In this document: piece by piece, positions 1-10,636 of the stretch
How positions within the stretch are numbered: position 1 is the first letter of the stretch
Layout of the letters: every line of letters starts with the position of its first letter
Assembly: GCA_016704445.1 (NCBI GenBank)
Contig: JADJAE010000160.1
Coordinates: 186,001-250,000 of the forward strand
Reading direction: 5' to 3'
DNA from: Deltaproteobacteria bacterium
Lineage (GTDB): Bacteria > Myxococcota_A > Polyangia > Polyangiales > Ga0077539
DNA: 64,000 bases
Made by a program: the position numbers and the translations under genes
The notes under the pieces: generated by a model
The model's database searches: none
The model's input: only the letters and a program-made list of their open reading frames with translations
What the model was told of the DNA's origin: nothing

Positions 1-10
1 ACCACACCCC

Positions 11-538
11 GTGGGTGAGAGGCGCAGCCCAACGCTCCCTCCGACCACCGCCGTGTACGCCGACCTCCTCGACCTCCTCGTCGCCCTCGACCGCATCCCC
101 CAGGACCCGCGGTACCACCCCGAGGGCGACGCCCTCTACCACTCCCTCCAGGTGTTCCAGCACGCCCGACGCGAGTCCCGAGACCCGGCCCTCGTCGCGG
201 CCGCGCTGCTGCACGACGTCGGCAAGGCCCTCCGCGCGGGCGACCACGCCGTCGAGGGCGCCGACCTCCTCGAGGGCCTCGTCGCGCCCCGGGTGGTCTG
301 GCTCGTTCGCCACCACCTCGACCTGCTCCACAGCCCCGGCGCGACCCGTCGCCACTTACGGGGTACAGTAAAACTTCATGACCTCGAACTCCTCCGCCGC
401 TGGGACCTGGCGGGCCGCTCGCCTCGAGCGAGCGTGTGCTCCCCTGAAGAAGCCGTGACCCACCTCACCCTCGACCCTGCTGCCCTCGGCCCCGACGCCG
501 ACGAAACCCCCCATGGAAAGGACCCTTCCTCCCGCTGA
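11..538 (+). CDS. HD-domain phosphohydrolase-like protein
   Basis: A 175-residue soluble protein with an HD-type metal site: a first His near residue 44 (HSLQVFQHA), the LLHDVGK motif near 67-72, and further His residues near 79 and 100-102. HD proteins hydrolyse phosphate esters of nucleotides or second messengers; the substrate here cannot be read. It starts with GTG at the very left edge, so an upstream start outside the window cannot be excluded. Its 3' end overlaps the next gene by 26 bases, suggesting co-transcription with the sigma-like protein and the nucleotidyltransferase. Confidence 0.7.
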   Translation: MGERRSPTLPPTTAVYADLLDLLVALDRIPQDPRYHPEGDALYHSLQVFQHARRESRDPALVAAALLHDVGKALRAGDHAVEGADLLEGLVAPRVVWLVRHHLDLLHSPGATRRHLRGTVKLHDLELLRRWDLAGRSPRASVCSPEEAVTHLTLDPAALGPDADETPHGKDPSSR

Positions 539-860
539 TCGTCTCTGTCTCCGCGCGACCTTCGACCGGGTCCCCGCCGAGGCCGCGCTCTGGGCGCCGC
601 CGGACGCCTCCCTCGACGAGCTCCGAGACGCCGTCCGCCGCGCCGTCGAGGCTGTGCTCTCCGACCGTCAGCGAGCCATCGTCGAGTGGCACTTCTTCGA
701 GGGCATCTCCCAGGGAGAGATCGCCCGCCGCCTGGGCGTGAGCCAGCAGGTGGTGCAGAAGTCCATCTACGGCGTCACCCGCCGAGGACGCCCCGTCGGC
801 GGGTCGCTGCGCCGGCTCCGCGAGGCCCTCACCGCCCTTCCTCGGAGCACGGATCCCTGA
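513..860 (+). CDS. Small sigma-70 region 4-like HTH protein
   Basis: A 115-residue protein whose second half (about residues 48-90) matches the sigma factor region 4 / LuxR-like helix-turn-helix pattern: LSDRQRAIVEWHFFEG followed by SQGEIARRLGVSQQVVQKS. No region 2 is present, so it is not a complete sigma factor and is more likely a small transcription regulator or an anti-/co-sigma type DNA-binding protein. It begins inside the HD gene and its stop overlaps the start of the next gene by one base (TGATG), which argues for translational coupling in a three-gene operon. Confidence 0.6.
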   Translation: MERTLPPADRLCLRATFDRVPAEAALWAPPDASLDELRDAVRRAVEAVLSDRQRAIVEWHFFEGISQGEIARRLGVSQQVVQKSIYGVTRRGRPVGGSLRRLREALTALPRSTDP

Positions 861-1690
861 TGGCGCGCATGGGGCCAGGCGGGCTTCGGGGAGCGATCGC
901 GGGCGAGGCCGCGAGGCTCATGTACGAGGAGGGCGTGAAGCAGTACTTCACCGCCAAGCGGCTGGCGGCAAAGCGCCTCCTCGGCCGGGTCGGCGGGCGG
1001 CGGACGCGCTACCACCCGCAGGACCTGCCCTCCAACGGCGAGATCCGAGACGCGCTGCTGGCGATCGCGGAGTACGCCGAGGGGTCCGGTCGCACGAAGC
1101 GGCTCTTCGCGATGCGGGCGGTGGCGCTGCGGGCGATGAGGGCCCTGGAGCCCTTCGAGCCGAGGCTCATCGGGAGCGTCAGCACCGGGCACATCCGTCG
1201 AGGCAGCGACATCGACCTGCACGTCTTCTCCGACGACGAGGACGCGCTCATGGAGCACCTCAAGGCCCTCGACTGGCGGTGGGAGACCGAGCGGGTGTCG
1301 ATCATGAAGGGCGGCGTGATGCGGGACTTCCTGCACGTCCATGTGCAGGACGCCTTCGAGCTGGAGCTCACGGTCTATCCCCGCCGCGACCTCCGCTTCC
1401 GCCCCCGCAGCAGCACCGACGGCAAGCCCATCGTCCGGGTGAAGGCCCACGCGCTGGAGGCGCTCATCGCCGAGGAACACGCCGCCGACTGGCAGCGCTA
1501 CCTCACCGACGGAAGCCTCCCGGAGCTCGATGACGACGACGACGACGAGGGGATGAGGGACCTCTCTTCCTGGGACGGGCTGCTGTGTCCCGACGACGAG
1601 GACGACGATCCGGAGATGGCGCCGACCGCCGAGGAGCTGGCGCTGGACGAAGGCCCCTACGACCCGCTGCCGGGCTTCGAGAAGGCGTAG
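860..1690 (+). CDS. MNT-type nucleotidyltransferase domain protein
   Basis: A 276-residue protein with a polymerase-beta-type nucleotidyltransferase signature near residues 99-120: LIGSVSTGHIRRGSDIDLHV, with the GS...RGSDIDL metal-binding carboxylates. The C-terminal third is strongly acidic (a run of Asp codons near 1530-1545 and again near 1600). The ATG at 860 was chosen because it overlaps the preceding stop and the conserved part begins after it; an open frame continues upstream to 686 but lies over the HTH gene. Such domains transfer NMP to protein, RNA or small molecules; the target is unknown. It converges on astA with 6 bases between. Confidence 0.6.
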   Translation: MARMGPGGLRGAIAGEAARLMYEEGVKQYFTAKRLAAKRLLGRVGGRRTRYHPQDLPSNGEIRDALLAIAEYAEGSGRTKRLFAMRAVALRAMRALEPFEPRLIGSVSTGHIRRGSDIDLHVFSDDEDALMEHLKALDWRWETERVSIMKGGVMRDFLHVHVQDAFELELTVYPRRDLRFRPRSSTDGKPIVRVKAHALEALIAEEHAADWQRYLTDGSLPELDDDDDDEGMRDLSSWDGLLCPDDEDDDPEMAPTAEELALDEGPYDPLPGFEKA

Positions 1691-1696
1691 CGATGT

Positions 1697-2724
1697 TCAG
1701 TCGAGCGGGAGCGCTGCGATCTCCGTGCCCTCGGCGATGCCAAGGAACTCGAAGGCCGCGCGAGGGAGCAGCACGGCGCCGTCGTCGTCGAAGCGCACGG
1801 CGCAGCTCGTCGCCCGGAAGAAGGGCGCCTTGTGCAGGTCGGTGGCGACCAGGGCGCGGGTGCCGTCGAACTCGTCCACGGGGCGCGCGGGCCCCTGTGG
1901 GTGCGGCGCAGCAGCAGGATCTCGTCGGTGGCCGCCCGGAAGTGCGGACCCCCGTCGAAGGGGTCGATGCGGTTGCAGTACTGGAAGCCGATGCGCCGGA
2001 GCATCTTCTCGACGCCGCGGGTCTCGCGCCCGACCTTGCCGATGACCTCCTGGGCGTCGATGGGGAGCAGCGAGGCGTAGATGTCGCCGGTGGGGAAGAG
2101 CGACTTGATGAACTCCTTGTTGCCCTTGGAGAGCCGGTCGGCCTCGGAGTAGCTCATGTCCGTGAACTTCCGCCCGAGCGCCTCCCAGAGGTGGCTGGTA
2201 CCGTCGGGGAGCAGCGGCGGGAGGAGCTCGGCGACCACGTCGTTGCGGAAGAGCCCGCGGTGCATCGCCATGAACAGGAAGCGCACGTAGGAGATCATCA
2301 TCCCCACGCGCTCGGGCACCAGGCGAAACTCCGGCAGCACGATGAGCCCGCCGATCTCCGTGGGCCCTTCGTAGGAGTGCCCGAGGCGCAGCAGCGTGTG
2401 GACGAAGTGCCGGTCGAGGGTGTGGCTGTATTTCTCCTCCACGATCACGTCGAGGAAGATGTACGGCGCGTCGCGGCGACCGAGCTGCGCGAGGATCTTG
2501 CTGGTGCCGATGATCCGCTGCGCCAGGAGGTCTTCGATGACGAAGACGAACTCCCTCCGGCGCGGGTCTTTCACGGCTCCCGAGAACGACCGCATCGAGA
2601 GGTCGAGGATCTCCGCGACGGCCTCCGGGTCATTGGGGAGGTTCACCGTGTTGAGGTGCCGCGCCAGCTCCATCATCTGCGGCGCGTCGTCCGGCGTCGC
2701 CCCTCGGATCACATAGCGGAACAT
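1697..2724 (-). CDS. astA: Arginine/ornithine N-succinyltransferase, frame broken near its 3' end
   Basis: AstA moves succinyl from succinyl-CoA to arginine, the first step of the AST catabolic route. About 280 residues from the ATG at 2724 follow the family (GLIVLPEFRL, SEADRLSKGNKEFIKSLFP, GDIYASLLP, VGRETRGVEKMLRRIGF). After ILLLRRTHRGP the reading frame turns to low-complexity sequence, while the family-like C-terminus (VDEFDGTRALVATDLHK to EIAALPLD) continues in another frame and stops at 1697. The change lies in about 1885-1905, beside GGGG and CCCC runs. Restoring one base gives about 342 residues, close to the usual 344. It is 16 bases after dtd. The rest of the AST pathway is not in the window. 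Confidence 0.8.
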
Positions 2725-2740
2725 CCCCTGAACGCTCCCT

Positions 2741-3190
2741 TCAGAACTCCCGGGCGCTGTCGACGAGGATGGTCACCGGCCCCTCGTTGACGCTCTCCAC
2801 CAGCATCTCCGCCCGGAACACCCCCGTCTCTACCACGACCCCGCGCGCCCGGATGAGCTCCCCCACCCGACGGTAGAGGGCCTCCGCCGTCACGGGCTCC
2901 ATCGCCCGATCGAAGGACGGCCGCCGCCCCCGGCGCATGTCGCCGTAGAGAGTGAACTGCGACACCAGCAGCACCGCGCCGCCCACCGTCGACACGTCCA
3001 GGCTCATCTTCCCCGCGGCGTCTTCAAAGACCCGCATCCCGACGATCTTGTCGGCCATGAAGACCGCCGCGGCCTCGTCGTCGCCCGCCCCGACGCCCAG
3101 GAAGACCACCAGTCCCTTCGAGATCTCGCCCACCACCTCGCCGGCGACCCGCACCCGCGCCTCGGTCACCCGCTGCGCGACCGCCCTCAT
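2741..3190 (-). CDS. dtd: D-aminoacyl-tRNA deacylase
   Basis: A 149-residue enzyme that hydrolyses D-amino acids from mischarged tRNA, a cytosolic proofreading step. It begins MRAVAQRVTEARV and shows both family signatures, SQFTLYGD near residue 79 and NEGPVTI near 138, which contains the Gly-cisPro element that shapes the chirality filter. Length is normal for the family (about 145-150). The ATG at 3190 overlaps the tsaB stop (ATGA), so translation of the two is probably coupled. An open frame continues upstream to 3487 but only through tsaB in another frame. Confidence 0.93.
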   Translation of the reverse strand: MRAVAQRVTEARVRVAGEVVGEISKGLVVFLGVGAGDDEAAAVFMADKIVGMRVFEDAAGKMSLDVSTVGGAVLLVSQFTLYGDMRRGRRPSFDRAMEPVTAEALYRRVGELIRARGVVVETGVFRAEMLVESVNEGPVTILVDSAREF

Positions 3191-3876
3191 CGCCCGAGGC
3201 CCTGCGCCACCTTCGGGAGCTTCGCGTCCGGCGGGCGCACGTAGGTGGGCTCCATGCTTCCGTCGTCGAGGGTGGCTCTCCCAGCGAGCACCTCCAGGGC
3301 CACGGTGCGCCCGGTGGGCGATCCCAGCGCCCGGGGCCTCACGACGAAGCGATCGATACCGACCGAGGTAAGCCGGGTCACCGCGTTGACGGAGAGGTCG
3401 CCGTAGACCACGACGAGGTGATGGCCCGCGGCCGCGAGGGCACGCTCGCCGATCTCCTCGGGGGGCAGGTGCAGCAGCGGGAGCCACTCGTGCTCGCCGA
3501 AGCCCTCGGCGAAGAGCTCGTCGCGGCGTCCGTCGATGCAGGCGAGGGTGCGCGACCCGGGCGTGATGACCCCGCTCGCGAGCGCCTGGAGCGACCCGAC
3601 GCCCCAGAGGGGGAGGCCCGTGGCGAGCTCCAGGCCCCGGATGGTGGCGAAGCCCGCGCGCAGCCCGGTGAACGACCCGGGGCCCCTCCCGATGGCGAGG
3701 GCGTCGAGCTCGTCGAGCTGGAGCCCCGAGAGGGTGAGTGCCTGCTCGATGAGCCCGAGCAGGTGGGTGGCGTGGCCCGTGGCGATGCGACGGTTGATCT
3801 CCGAGAGGACGCAGCCGTCGTCCACGACGGCGACGGAGGCGGTGGCGGTGCTGGTGTCGAGGGCGAGCAGGCGCAT
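3187..3876 (-). CDS. tsaB: tRNA t6A37 biosynthesis protein TsaB
   Basis: A 229-residue ASKHA-fold protein that partners with TsaD and TsaE to make threonylcarbamoyladenosine at tRNA position 37. The N-terminus MRLLALDTSTATASVAV and the segment AIGRGPGSFTGLRAG near residue 70 are diagnostic. The ATG at 3876 is chosen because TsaB proteins start directly at this strand; an ATG at 3912 would add 12 residues. It lies 13 bases after the upstream membrane-protein gene and overlaps dtd, giving a translation-quality operon with astA at its end. tsaD and tsaE are not in the window. Confidence 0.92.
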   Translation of the reverse strand: MRLLALDTSTATASVAVVDDGCVLSEINRRIATGHATHLLGLIEQALTLSGLQLDELDALAIGRGPGSFTGLRAGFATIRGLELATGLPLWGVGSLQALASGVITPGSRTLACIDGRRDELFAEGFGEHEWLPLLHLPPEEIGERALAAAGHHLVVVYGDLSVNAVTRLTSVGIDRFVVRPRALGSPTGRTVALEVLAGRATLDDGSMEPTYVRPPDAKLPKVAQGLGR

Positions 3877-3889
3877 CAGGCCGAGCAGA

Positions 3890-5341
3890 CTACCGCGGCG
3901 GAGCGGGCGCATCGCGCCATGAAATCACCCGCGGGTCGGCGGCGTGCTCCGAGGCGAAGCGCTGAAGCTCGGCGCGGCGGAGTCGCTGCGGGCCGCCCAG
4001 CCAGGCGGCGTCGCGCAGGTCGAGCACGACGGGCCTGCCCTGGCGGAGCGCGTCTTCGAGGCGGGCCGAAGGGTCCGCGGGCCACGACCAGCCGGGGCAG
4101 AGGGTGGTCCACCGAGGGGGAGCGGCTTCCCAGGAGGCGCGGTGGTCGCGGGCGATGCGCGCGGTGAGGCGCACCGCGGGGCAGGCCTGGCCCGTGACGA
4201 TGACCGAGTCCGGGGGCACGCGCTGGAGGTCGCGGGGGAGGGCGGCGACGAGCTCCCTCAGCGGGCGCTGACGGGCGTCGAGGAGGTGGCCCGCGAGTGG
4301 GAGCAATACCAGGGAGGGTATGATCCAGAGAAGCTGAGCGCGACGGGGGAGCGAGCGGTCGAGCCAGGCCGCGGCCGGGAGCGTGGTCGCGACGACGAAC
4401 TCCGTCAGCAGGTAGCGCGGCGAGAAGGCGATGTCCTGGTAGCGGGAGAGGGCGAGCAGCCCGAGGCTGGCGGGCACCACCATGGGCCACCAGCGATCGC
4501 GGGAGCGGGCCCACCACGCGGCGGCGGCGGGGAGCGCGACGGGGGAGAGCGCGACCAGCCAGAGGAGGTAGCGGGAGAGGGCCTCGCCGGGGGGACGGGG
4601 CTCTCGGCGCTCGGCGGCCATGCCGTGCATCCAGCGGGCGATGGAGGCGAGGTAGTCGGGGTTGGTCGCGCGGGCCAGGAGCAGGAGCGAGCCCGCGGAG
4701 AGCGCGAAGCCCACGCCGAGGAGCAGCGCGTCTCGCACCGGGCGGCGGGGCGAGGGGACGGGCACGAGGAGCGCGGTGAGGAGATGTATCGCGGCCTGCT
4801 CACGGAGCCCGAAGGCGAGACCCACGAGGGCCCCGGAGCCGAGCACGGTGGCGGCGCTCGTCCCTCCGGCGCGGACCACCAGCGCCAGGAGGACCATCGC
4901 GGTGGCGGCGCCGTCGGTGAGCACGGCGTCGCGGGTGTGGGCTCCGGCGGGGGAGAGGGCGACGAGGAGTCCGGCGATCCAGGCGGCGCGAGGGGAGAGG
5001 CCGACGCGGCGGGCGAGGGAGGCGGCGAGGGGAGCGGCGAGGGCGGCGAAGGCGAGCCATGCGTGGCGGAGCAGCTCGATGGACCACGCGGAGGCGCCCA
5101 GGGAGAGGGCCACCCGGGTCGCGAGGTGAGAGGCAAGCACGAAGAGTGGACGGCCGAGCAGGAGGCCGCCGACGCGGCCGGTGAGCGCCTGCTCGACGTA
5201 GTTGAGGCTGTCCCAATAGAGCGGCGCGCGAGGCCCGATCGCGAGCGAGGCGGCCACGGCGGCGGACCAGAGCGCGAGGTGCCGGGTGTGCGCGGAGGTT
5301 GACGCATCGTCCGCCGCGCTGGCACGATCGAATCGGATCAC
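3890..5341 (-). CDS. Multi-pass membrane protein, GT-C/PMT-like
   Basis: A 483-residue integral membrane protein with about 9-10 hydrophobic segments and a short periplasm-like loop after the first one carrying YWDSLNYVEQA, which resembles the acidic first-loop motif of GT-C glycosyltransferases (PMT/ArnT type, lipid-linked sugar donors). A soluble C-terminal domain of about 140 residues follows the last helix. Donor and acceptor cannot be read. It starts with GTG at 5341, only 21 bases from the divergent Roadblock gene, so both promoters must sit very close or inside each other's 5' ends. It is the first gene of the run into tsaB. Confidence 0.6.
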   Translation of the reverse strand: MIRFDRASAADDASTSAHTRHLALWSAAVAASLAIGPRAPLYWDSLNYVEQALTGRVGGLLLGRPLFVLASHLATRVALSLGASAWSIELLRHAWLAFAALAAPLAASLARRVGLSPRAAWIAGLLVALSPAGAHTRDAVLTDGAATAMVLLALVVRAGGTSAATVLGSGALVGLAFGLREQAAIHLLTALLVPVPSPRRPVRDALLLGVGFALSAGSLLLLARATNPDYLASIARWMHGMAAERREPRPPGEALSRYLLWLVALSPVALPAAAAWWARSRDRWWPMVVPASLGLLALSRYQDIAFSPRYLLTEFVVATTLPAAAWLDRSLPRRAQLLWIIPSLVLLPLAGHLLDARQRPLRELVAALPRDLQRVPPDSVIVTGQACPAVRLTARIARDHRASWEAAPPRWTTLCPGWSWPADPSARLEDALRQGRPVVLDLRDAAWLGGPQRLRRAELQRFASEHAADPRVISWRDAPAPPR

Positions 5342-5362
5342 CGGAAACGCGAGGCTGATGCG

Positions 5363-5722
5363 ATGTTCAATGAGACCCTGCGGGAAATCGTCGAGGGAAC
5401 CGAAGGCGGAGTCGCCGGGCTGCTCATGGGGTTCGACGGTATCGCCGTCGACAGCTGGACGCGAGAGGACAGCGAGCTCGACATCACCACCGTGGGCATG
5501 GAGCTCTCGATGGTCCTGAAGGACATCCAGCGCGCGGCGGAGCAGCTCGAGGCGGGCGGAGCGCGCGAGGTGGCCATCCAGGCGGAGAAGCTCACCGCGG
5601 TGGTGCGCCTGCTCAACGGCGACTACTTCGTGGCGCTCGCGCTCACGCCGGAGGGCAACCTCGGCAAGGGTCGCTTCCTGCTGCGCATCGCCGCGCCGAA
5701 GTTCGTCGCCGCGCTGAGCTGA
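5363..5722 (+). CDS. Roadblock/LC7 domain protein
   Basis: A 119-residue single-domain protein of Roadblock/LC7 type, seen in the pattern MFNETLREIVEGTEGG, GLLMGFDGIAVDS, then a central amphipathic helix and the strand ALALTPEGNLGKGRFLLR. In Myxococcota such proteins (MglB family) act as dimeric partners or GAPs of small Ras-like GTPases that set polarity and motility. No Ras-like GTPase is adjacent, so the partner is elsewhere. The stop is 8 bases before aroQ, suggesting an operon with aroQ-accB-accC. Confidence 0.75.
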   Translation: MFNETLREIVEGTEGGVAGLLMGFDGIAVDSWTREDSELDITTVGMELSMVLKDIQRAAEQLEAGGAREVAIQAEKLTAVVRLLNGDYFVALALTPEGNLGKGRFLLRIAAPKFVAALS

Positions 5723-5730
5723 GCCGACGG

Positions 5731-6213
5731 GTGTCCGCTGCCCGCTGGAGCGTGCTGGTGCTGCACGGTCCCAACCTCAACCTGCTCGGCGTGCGAGAGC
5801 CGGAGATCTACGGCGACGCCACCCTCGCGGACATCGACGCCGCGGTGACGCGCGAGGGCGCGGCGCTGGGCGCGAGCGTCGCGTGCTTCCAGTCCAACCA
5901 CGAGGGCGTCCTCATCGACCGGCTGCACGCCGCGCGCGGGGCGGTCGACGGGGTGGTGCTCAACGCGGGCGGGCTCACCCACACCAGCGTGGCGCTCCTC
6001 GACGCGCTGCGCGCCTGCGCGATCCCGACGGTCGAGTGTCACCTGAGCAACACCGCGGCGCGCGAGCCGTTTCGACGCCGCTCCCGGGTGGCCCCGGCGT
6101 GCGTCGGGTCGGTCTCCGGCTTCGGAGCGACGAGCTACACCCTGGCGATCCAAGGACTGATCGCGCACCTCGAGCGGCGCCGCCTGAGCGGCGACCGAGA
6201 GAGCACCCCATGA
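5731..6213 (+). CDS. aroQ: 3-dehydroquinate dehydratase, type II
   Basis: A 160-residue type II dehydroquinase of the shikimate pathway that converts 3-dehydroquinate to 3-dehydroshikimate as a cytosolic dodecamer. Seen: LHGPNLNLLGVREPEIYG with the catalytic Tyr near residue 28, FQSNHEG near 52, LNAGGLTHTSVAL near 76, and VECHLSN near 104 containing the catalytic His. The start is GTG at 5731, without a strong Shine-Dalgarno, which fits coupling to the preceding gene. The stop overlaps the accB start as ATGA. This aroQ-accB-accC order is common; efp, which often sits there, is absent. Confidence 0.93.
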   Translation: MSAARWSVLVLHGPNLNLLGVREPEIYGDATLADIDAAVTREGAALGASVACFQSNHEGVLIDRLHAARGAVDGVVLNAGGLTHTSVALLDALRACAIPTVECHLSNTAAREPFRRRSRVAPACVGSVSGFGATSYTLAIQGLIAHLERRRLSGDRESTP

Positions 6214-6695
6214 ACATCGACCTGATCCAGTTGAAGCGCCTCATGCGCGCGATGCGTCGGTACGACCTCGACGAGGTGGAGCTCCGAGAGGGCGAAGAGG
6301 CCATCGTGCTCCGTCGCTCGCCCCGCGGAGAGGCGTCCGTCCCGGGGGCGGTGCTCCCGGTGACCGTCACCAAGCCGAGCCACTTCCCGATGGACACCGG
6401 GGAGCGCGCGGCGGCCTCCGGGGTGCCCGCGGCGGCCCCGGTCGACGCCAGCCTGGTGACCGTCACCGCCCCGCTGATCGGAACCTTCTACCGGGCGGCC
6501 TCGCCCCAGTCGCGCCCCTTCGTGGAGGTCGGGGCCACGGTGCAGACCGGCGCGGTGCTCTGCATCATCGAGGCGATGAAGCTCATGAACGAGATCGAGT
6601 GCGAGGTCTCCGGCACGGTCGTCGAGGTGCTCGTCGAGAACGGCCGCGCGGTGGAGTTCGGCGAAGCCCTCTTCCGCATCCGGCCGTCGAGGTGA
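6210..6695 (+). CDS. accB: Biotin carboxyl carrier protein of acetyl-CoA carboxylase
   Basis: A 161-residue BCCP. The N-terminal part (MNIDLIQLKRLMRAMRRYDL) is the interaction segment; a Pro/Ala-rich linker follows; the C-terminal biotinyl domain starts near residue 78 (VTAPLIGTFYRAASP) and has the biotinylation motif IIEAMKLMNEI, with the target Lys near residue 124. It carries CO2 between biotin carboxylase and carboxyltransferase in the first step of fatty acid synthesis. It overlaps aroQ by four bases and is one base from accC, so it is tightly coupled on both sides. Confidence 0.94.
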   Translation: MNIDLIQLKRLMRAMRRYDLDEVELREGEEAIVLRRSPRGEASVPGAVLPVTVTKPSHFPMDTGERAAASGVPAAAPVDASLVTVTAPLIGTFYRAASPQSRPFVEVGATVQTGAVLCIIEAMKLMNEIECEVSGTVVEVLVENGRAVEFGEALFRIRPSR

Positions 6696-6696
6696 T

Positions 6697-8058
<1,362 letters not shown>

Positions 8059-8140
8059 CGCTGCGGCCGCCCGCCCACTACGCTAGCGGCGGCTTCACGG
8101 CCGCTCCTTCCTGCCTTTTTTGCCGAGGTTTGCAACCGCA

Positions 8141-10636
8141 GTGAGCATCGATCGCCAGAAGGTCATCGACGCGGCGCAGAAGTTCGCTGCCAAGAACCAG
8201 TTCGACAAGGCCGTCGCGGAGTACCAGCGCGTGCTCCGCGAAGACCCGTCGGACGTACGCATCCTGTTGAAGGTCGGCGACCTCCAGGTGCGCATGAACG
8301 CCCGCGCCGCCGCGGTGGAGACGTACACCCGGGTCGCCCAGACCTACGACCAGCAGGGCTTCTTCCTGAAGGCCGTCGCGGTCTACAAGCAGATCCTCCA
8401 GATCGACCCGTCTCGCATCGACCTCTACGGGCGGCTGAGCGAGCTCTACCTGAAGCTCGGTCTTACCTCCGACGCGCTGCAGAGCCTCGAGCTCCTCGGG
8501 CAGCGCCACGCCAAGGCGGGCGAAGACGAGGCGCTCGGCGAGGTGTACCGCCGGATGCTGGGCGTCGACCCCAACTCCGTGGGCACGCGCATCCGCCTCG
8601 CGGAGCTTCACAGCCGGCTCGGGCGGGGCGACGACGCGGCGCGGGAGTTCGAGGCGGGCGCCTCGCTGCTGGAGAAGGCCGGACGCCTCGATGAGTGGTC
8701 GAGGGTGGCCGAGCGGTTCTTCTTCCACCGGTCCGACGACGTGCCGATGGCGCTGCGGCTCGCGGCCTACTACCTCGATCGCGACGACGCCCGGCGGGCG
8801 CTCCCCAAGCTGCAGATCGCCTACAAGGCCAACGCCAAGGACGTCCAGACGCTGGAGCTTCTGGCGAGCGCCTTCCGTGGCCTCGGTCAGATCCAGAAGG
8901 CGCTCTCGGTGCTGAAGGAGGTCGCTCGGCTGCACGGCGACGCCGGCCGCGGGCGAGAGCGCAACGAGGTCTACCAGAGGGTGCTGGAGCTGGCCCCCAC
9001 CGACCAGGAGGCGCGCGAGGCGCTGCGGGTCGCGGGTCGGGCCCCGGGACGTCGCACCTCCTCGCCGCCGCCGCCGAAGAAGACCGACAGCGGCGCCCCC
9101 GCCGGACGGGGCCCTGCGACGCCCTCGGAGGAGCCCGACGAGGTCGATGCCGAGCTGCTGGTGGTCGAGGACGACGGGGCGATCTTCGACCTGAAGCCCA
9201 CGGTGCCTCCCGGGACTGAGCCCGAGGCGCCCAGCTCCGGGGCGCACCTCCCGGCCGAGGCCAACGACGCCGCCCGGGGCAGGCCGCGCATCCAGGTGCC
9301 CCCGCCGGGCCCCCCTGCGAGGCCCTTCGCCGCCCCGACCGCGCCCGCCGCCCCGATGCCCGCGCCCATGGACCGTGGGCCGAGCGCCGAGGCGCTGCGG
9401 CTGGTCAACGAGGCGGAGATCTTCCTCAAGTACGGCCTTCGCTCGAAGGTGTCCGACCACCTCACGCGCGCCTCCCGCCTCGACCCCGTCGCCGCCGACC
9501 TTCACCTTCGCATCCGCGACCTCTACGTGGCGATGAACGACCACCCCGGGGTGCTCCAGGAGTCCCTGGTGCTGGCGGGCATCTTCCAGGAGACCAACCC
9601 CTCGGCGGCGGTGGCGGCGGTGCGACGGGCGCTGGAGATCGACCCCGCCAACCCCATCGCTCGGCAGCTCCTCTCGATGTTCGGCGAGGACGAGCCCTCG
9701 TCTCCGGAGATCGAAGAGACCTCGGTGACCGCGATGGTCGAGCCTCCGGAGACGGAGGTCTACGCGCACTCCGATCACTTCAGGGAGTACCTCCCGGACA
9801 TCGGCGGCTACGACGCCGTCGAGGCTCCGGTCGAGGAGCAGATGCCCGAGCCCGAGGAGCCCGCGGTGCCGCGGCGGGAGATCGAAGACGGCCTCGACGA
9901 GGCGGAGTTCTTCGTCACCCAGGGGCTCTACGACGACGCGCGAGACATCCTGCTCCAGCTCCTGGAGATCTATCCCAACCACCCCCTGGTGATGGATCGA
10001 TGGTCGGAGATCGAGCAGATCCTCGAGGCGCAGGAGGAGGGCGACGAGGCGGTGCCGCTGGCCGACGAGATCGGCGTCGCGCCGGAGCCCCTCTGGGCCG
10101 ACCTCGCGCCCGAGCATGGCGTCCCGGAGATGCACGCCGTGTTCGACGCGGCGGACGGGGCCGGGCCCCTGGCGCTGTCCCTCGAGGACTGCGACACGCA
10201 CTACGACCTGGGCATCGCCTACAAGGAGATGGGCCTGCTCGACGACGCGATCGCCGAGTTTCGAGTGGCCACCGCGAGCCCTGCGCGGCGCTGCATCGGC
10301 GAGCTGATGCTGGGCATCTGCCACGTCGAGAGGGGCGACCCCGCGACGGCGATCGAGCACTTCCGCGAGGGGCTCCAGTCGCCGCAGCGCACCGAGCACG
10401 AGGAGCTCGGGCTCTACTTCGAGATCGGCAACGCCTACGAGCTGCTCGGCGACATCGGCGAGGCGCTCTACTACCTGCAGAAGGTGGAGAAGCACGACCC
10501 GACCTTCCGCAACGTGAGGGCGCGGGTGCAGTCGATCCAGCTCCACGGGGCTTCGGGGCCGATGCGATCGAACATCTCCATCGCGCCGGGCGCCGAGGAG
10601 GTCGATCAGGCCTTCGATGACCTCTTGAAGGACTGA
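8141..10636 (+). CDS. Large tetratricopeptide repeat protein
   Basis: An 831-residue cytoplasmic TPR protein. Residues 1-300 hold at least seven TPR-like helix pairs (for example FDKAVAEYQRVLREDP, FFLKAVAVYKQILQIDP). A Pro/Ala-rich acidic linker spans about 300-420. Three further repeat blocks follow (SKVSDHLTRASRLDP; GLYDDARDILLQLLEIYPNH; MGLLDDAIAEFRVATASP). There is no signal peptide or membrane segment. The GTG at 8141 is chosen because MSIDRQKVIDAAQKF begins the first helix; a TTG at 8120 is possible. Such proteins are scaffolds; the partner is unknown. The 3' end overlaps the convergent gene by 31 bases. Confidence 0.75.
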   Translation: MSIDRQKVIDAAQKFAAKNQFDKAVAEYQRVLREDPSDVRILLKVGDLQVRMNARAAAVETYTRVAQTYDQQGFFLKAVAVYKQILQIDPSRIDLYGRLSELYLKLGLTSDALQSLELLGQRHAKAGEDEALGEVYRRMLGVDPNSVGTRIRLAELHSRLGRGDDAAREFEAGASLLEKAGRLDEWSRVAERFFFHRSDDVPMALRLAAYYLDRDDARRALPKLQIAYKANAKDVQTLELLASAFRGLGQIQKALSVLKEVARLHGDAGRGRERNEVYQRVLELAPTDQEAREALRVAGRAPGRRTSSPPPPKKTDSGAPAGRGPATPSEEPDEVDAELLVVEDDGAIFDLKPTVPPGTEPEAPSSGAHLPAEANDAARGRPRIQVPPPGPPARPFAAPTAPAAPMPAPMDRGPSAEALRLVNEAEIFLKYGLRSKVSDHLTRASRLDPVAADLHLRIRDLYVAMNDHPGVLQESLVLAGIFQETNPSAAVAAVRRALEIDPANPIARQLLSMFGEDEPSSPEIEETSVTAMVEPPETEVYAHSDHFREYLPDIGGYDAVEAPVEEQMPEPEEPAVPRREIEDGLDEAEFFVTQGLYDDARDILLQLLEIYPNHPLVMDRWSEIEQILEAQEEGDEAVPLADEIGVAPEPLWADLAPEHGVPEMHAVFDAADGAGPLALSLEDCDTHYDLGIAYKEMGLLDDAIAEFRVATASPARRCIGELMLGICHVERGDPATAIEHFREGLQSPQRTEHEELGLYFEIGNAYELLGDIGEALYYLQKVEKHDPTFRNVRARVQSIQLHGASGPMRSNISIAPGAEEVDQAFDDLLKD

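Noticed and set aside
3944..5302. Long plus-strand open frame opposite the membrane protein gene.
   Set aside because: The translation is Gly/Glu/Arg-rich low complexity, the antisense of a well-formed membrane protein; a GC-bias artefact.
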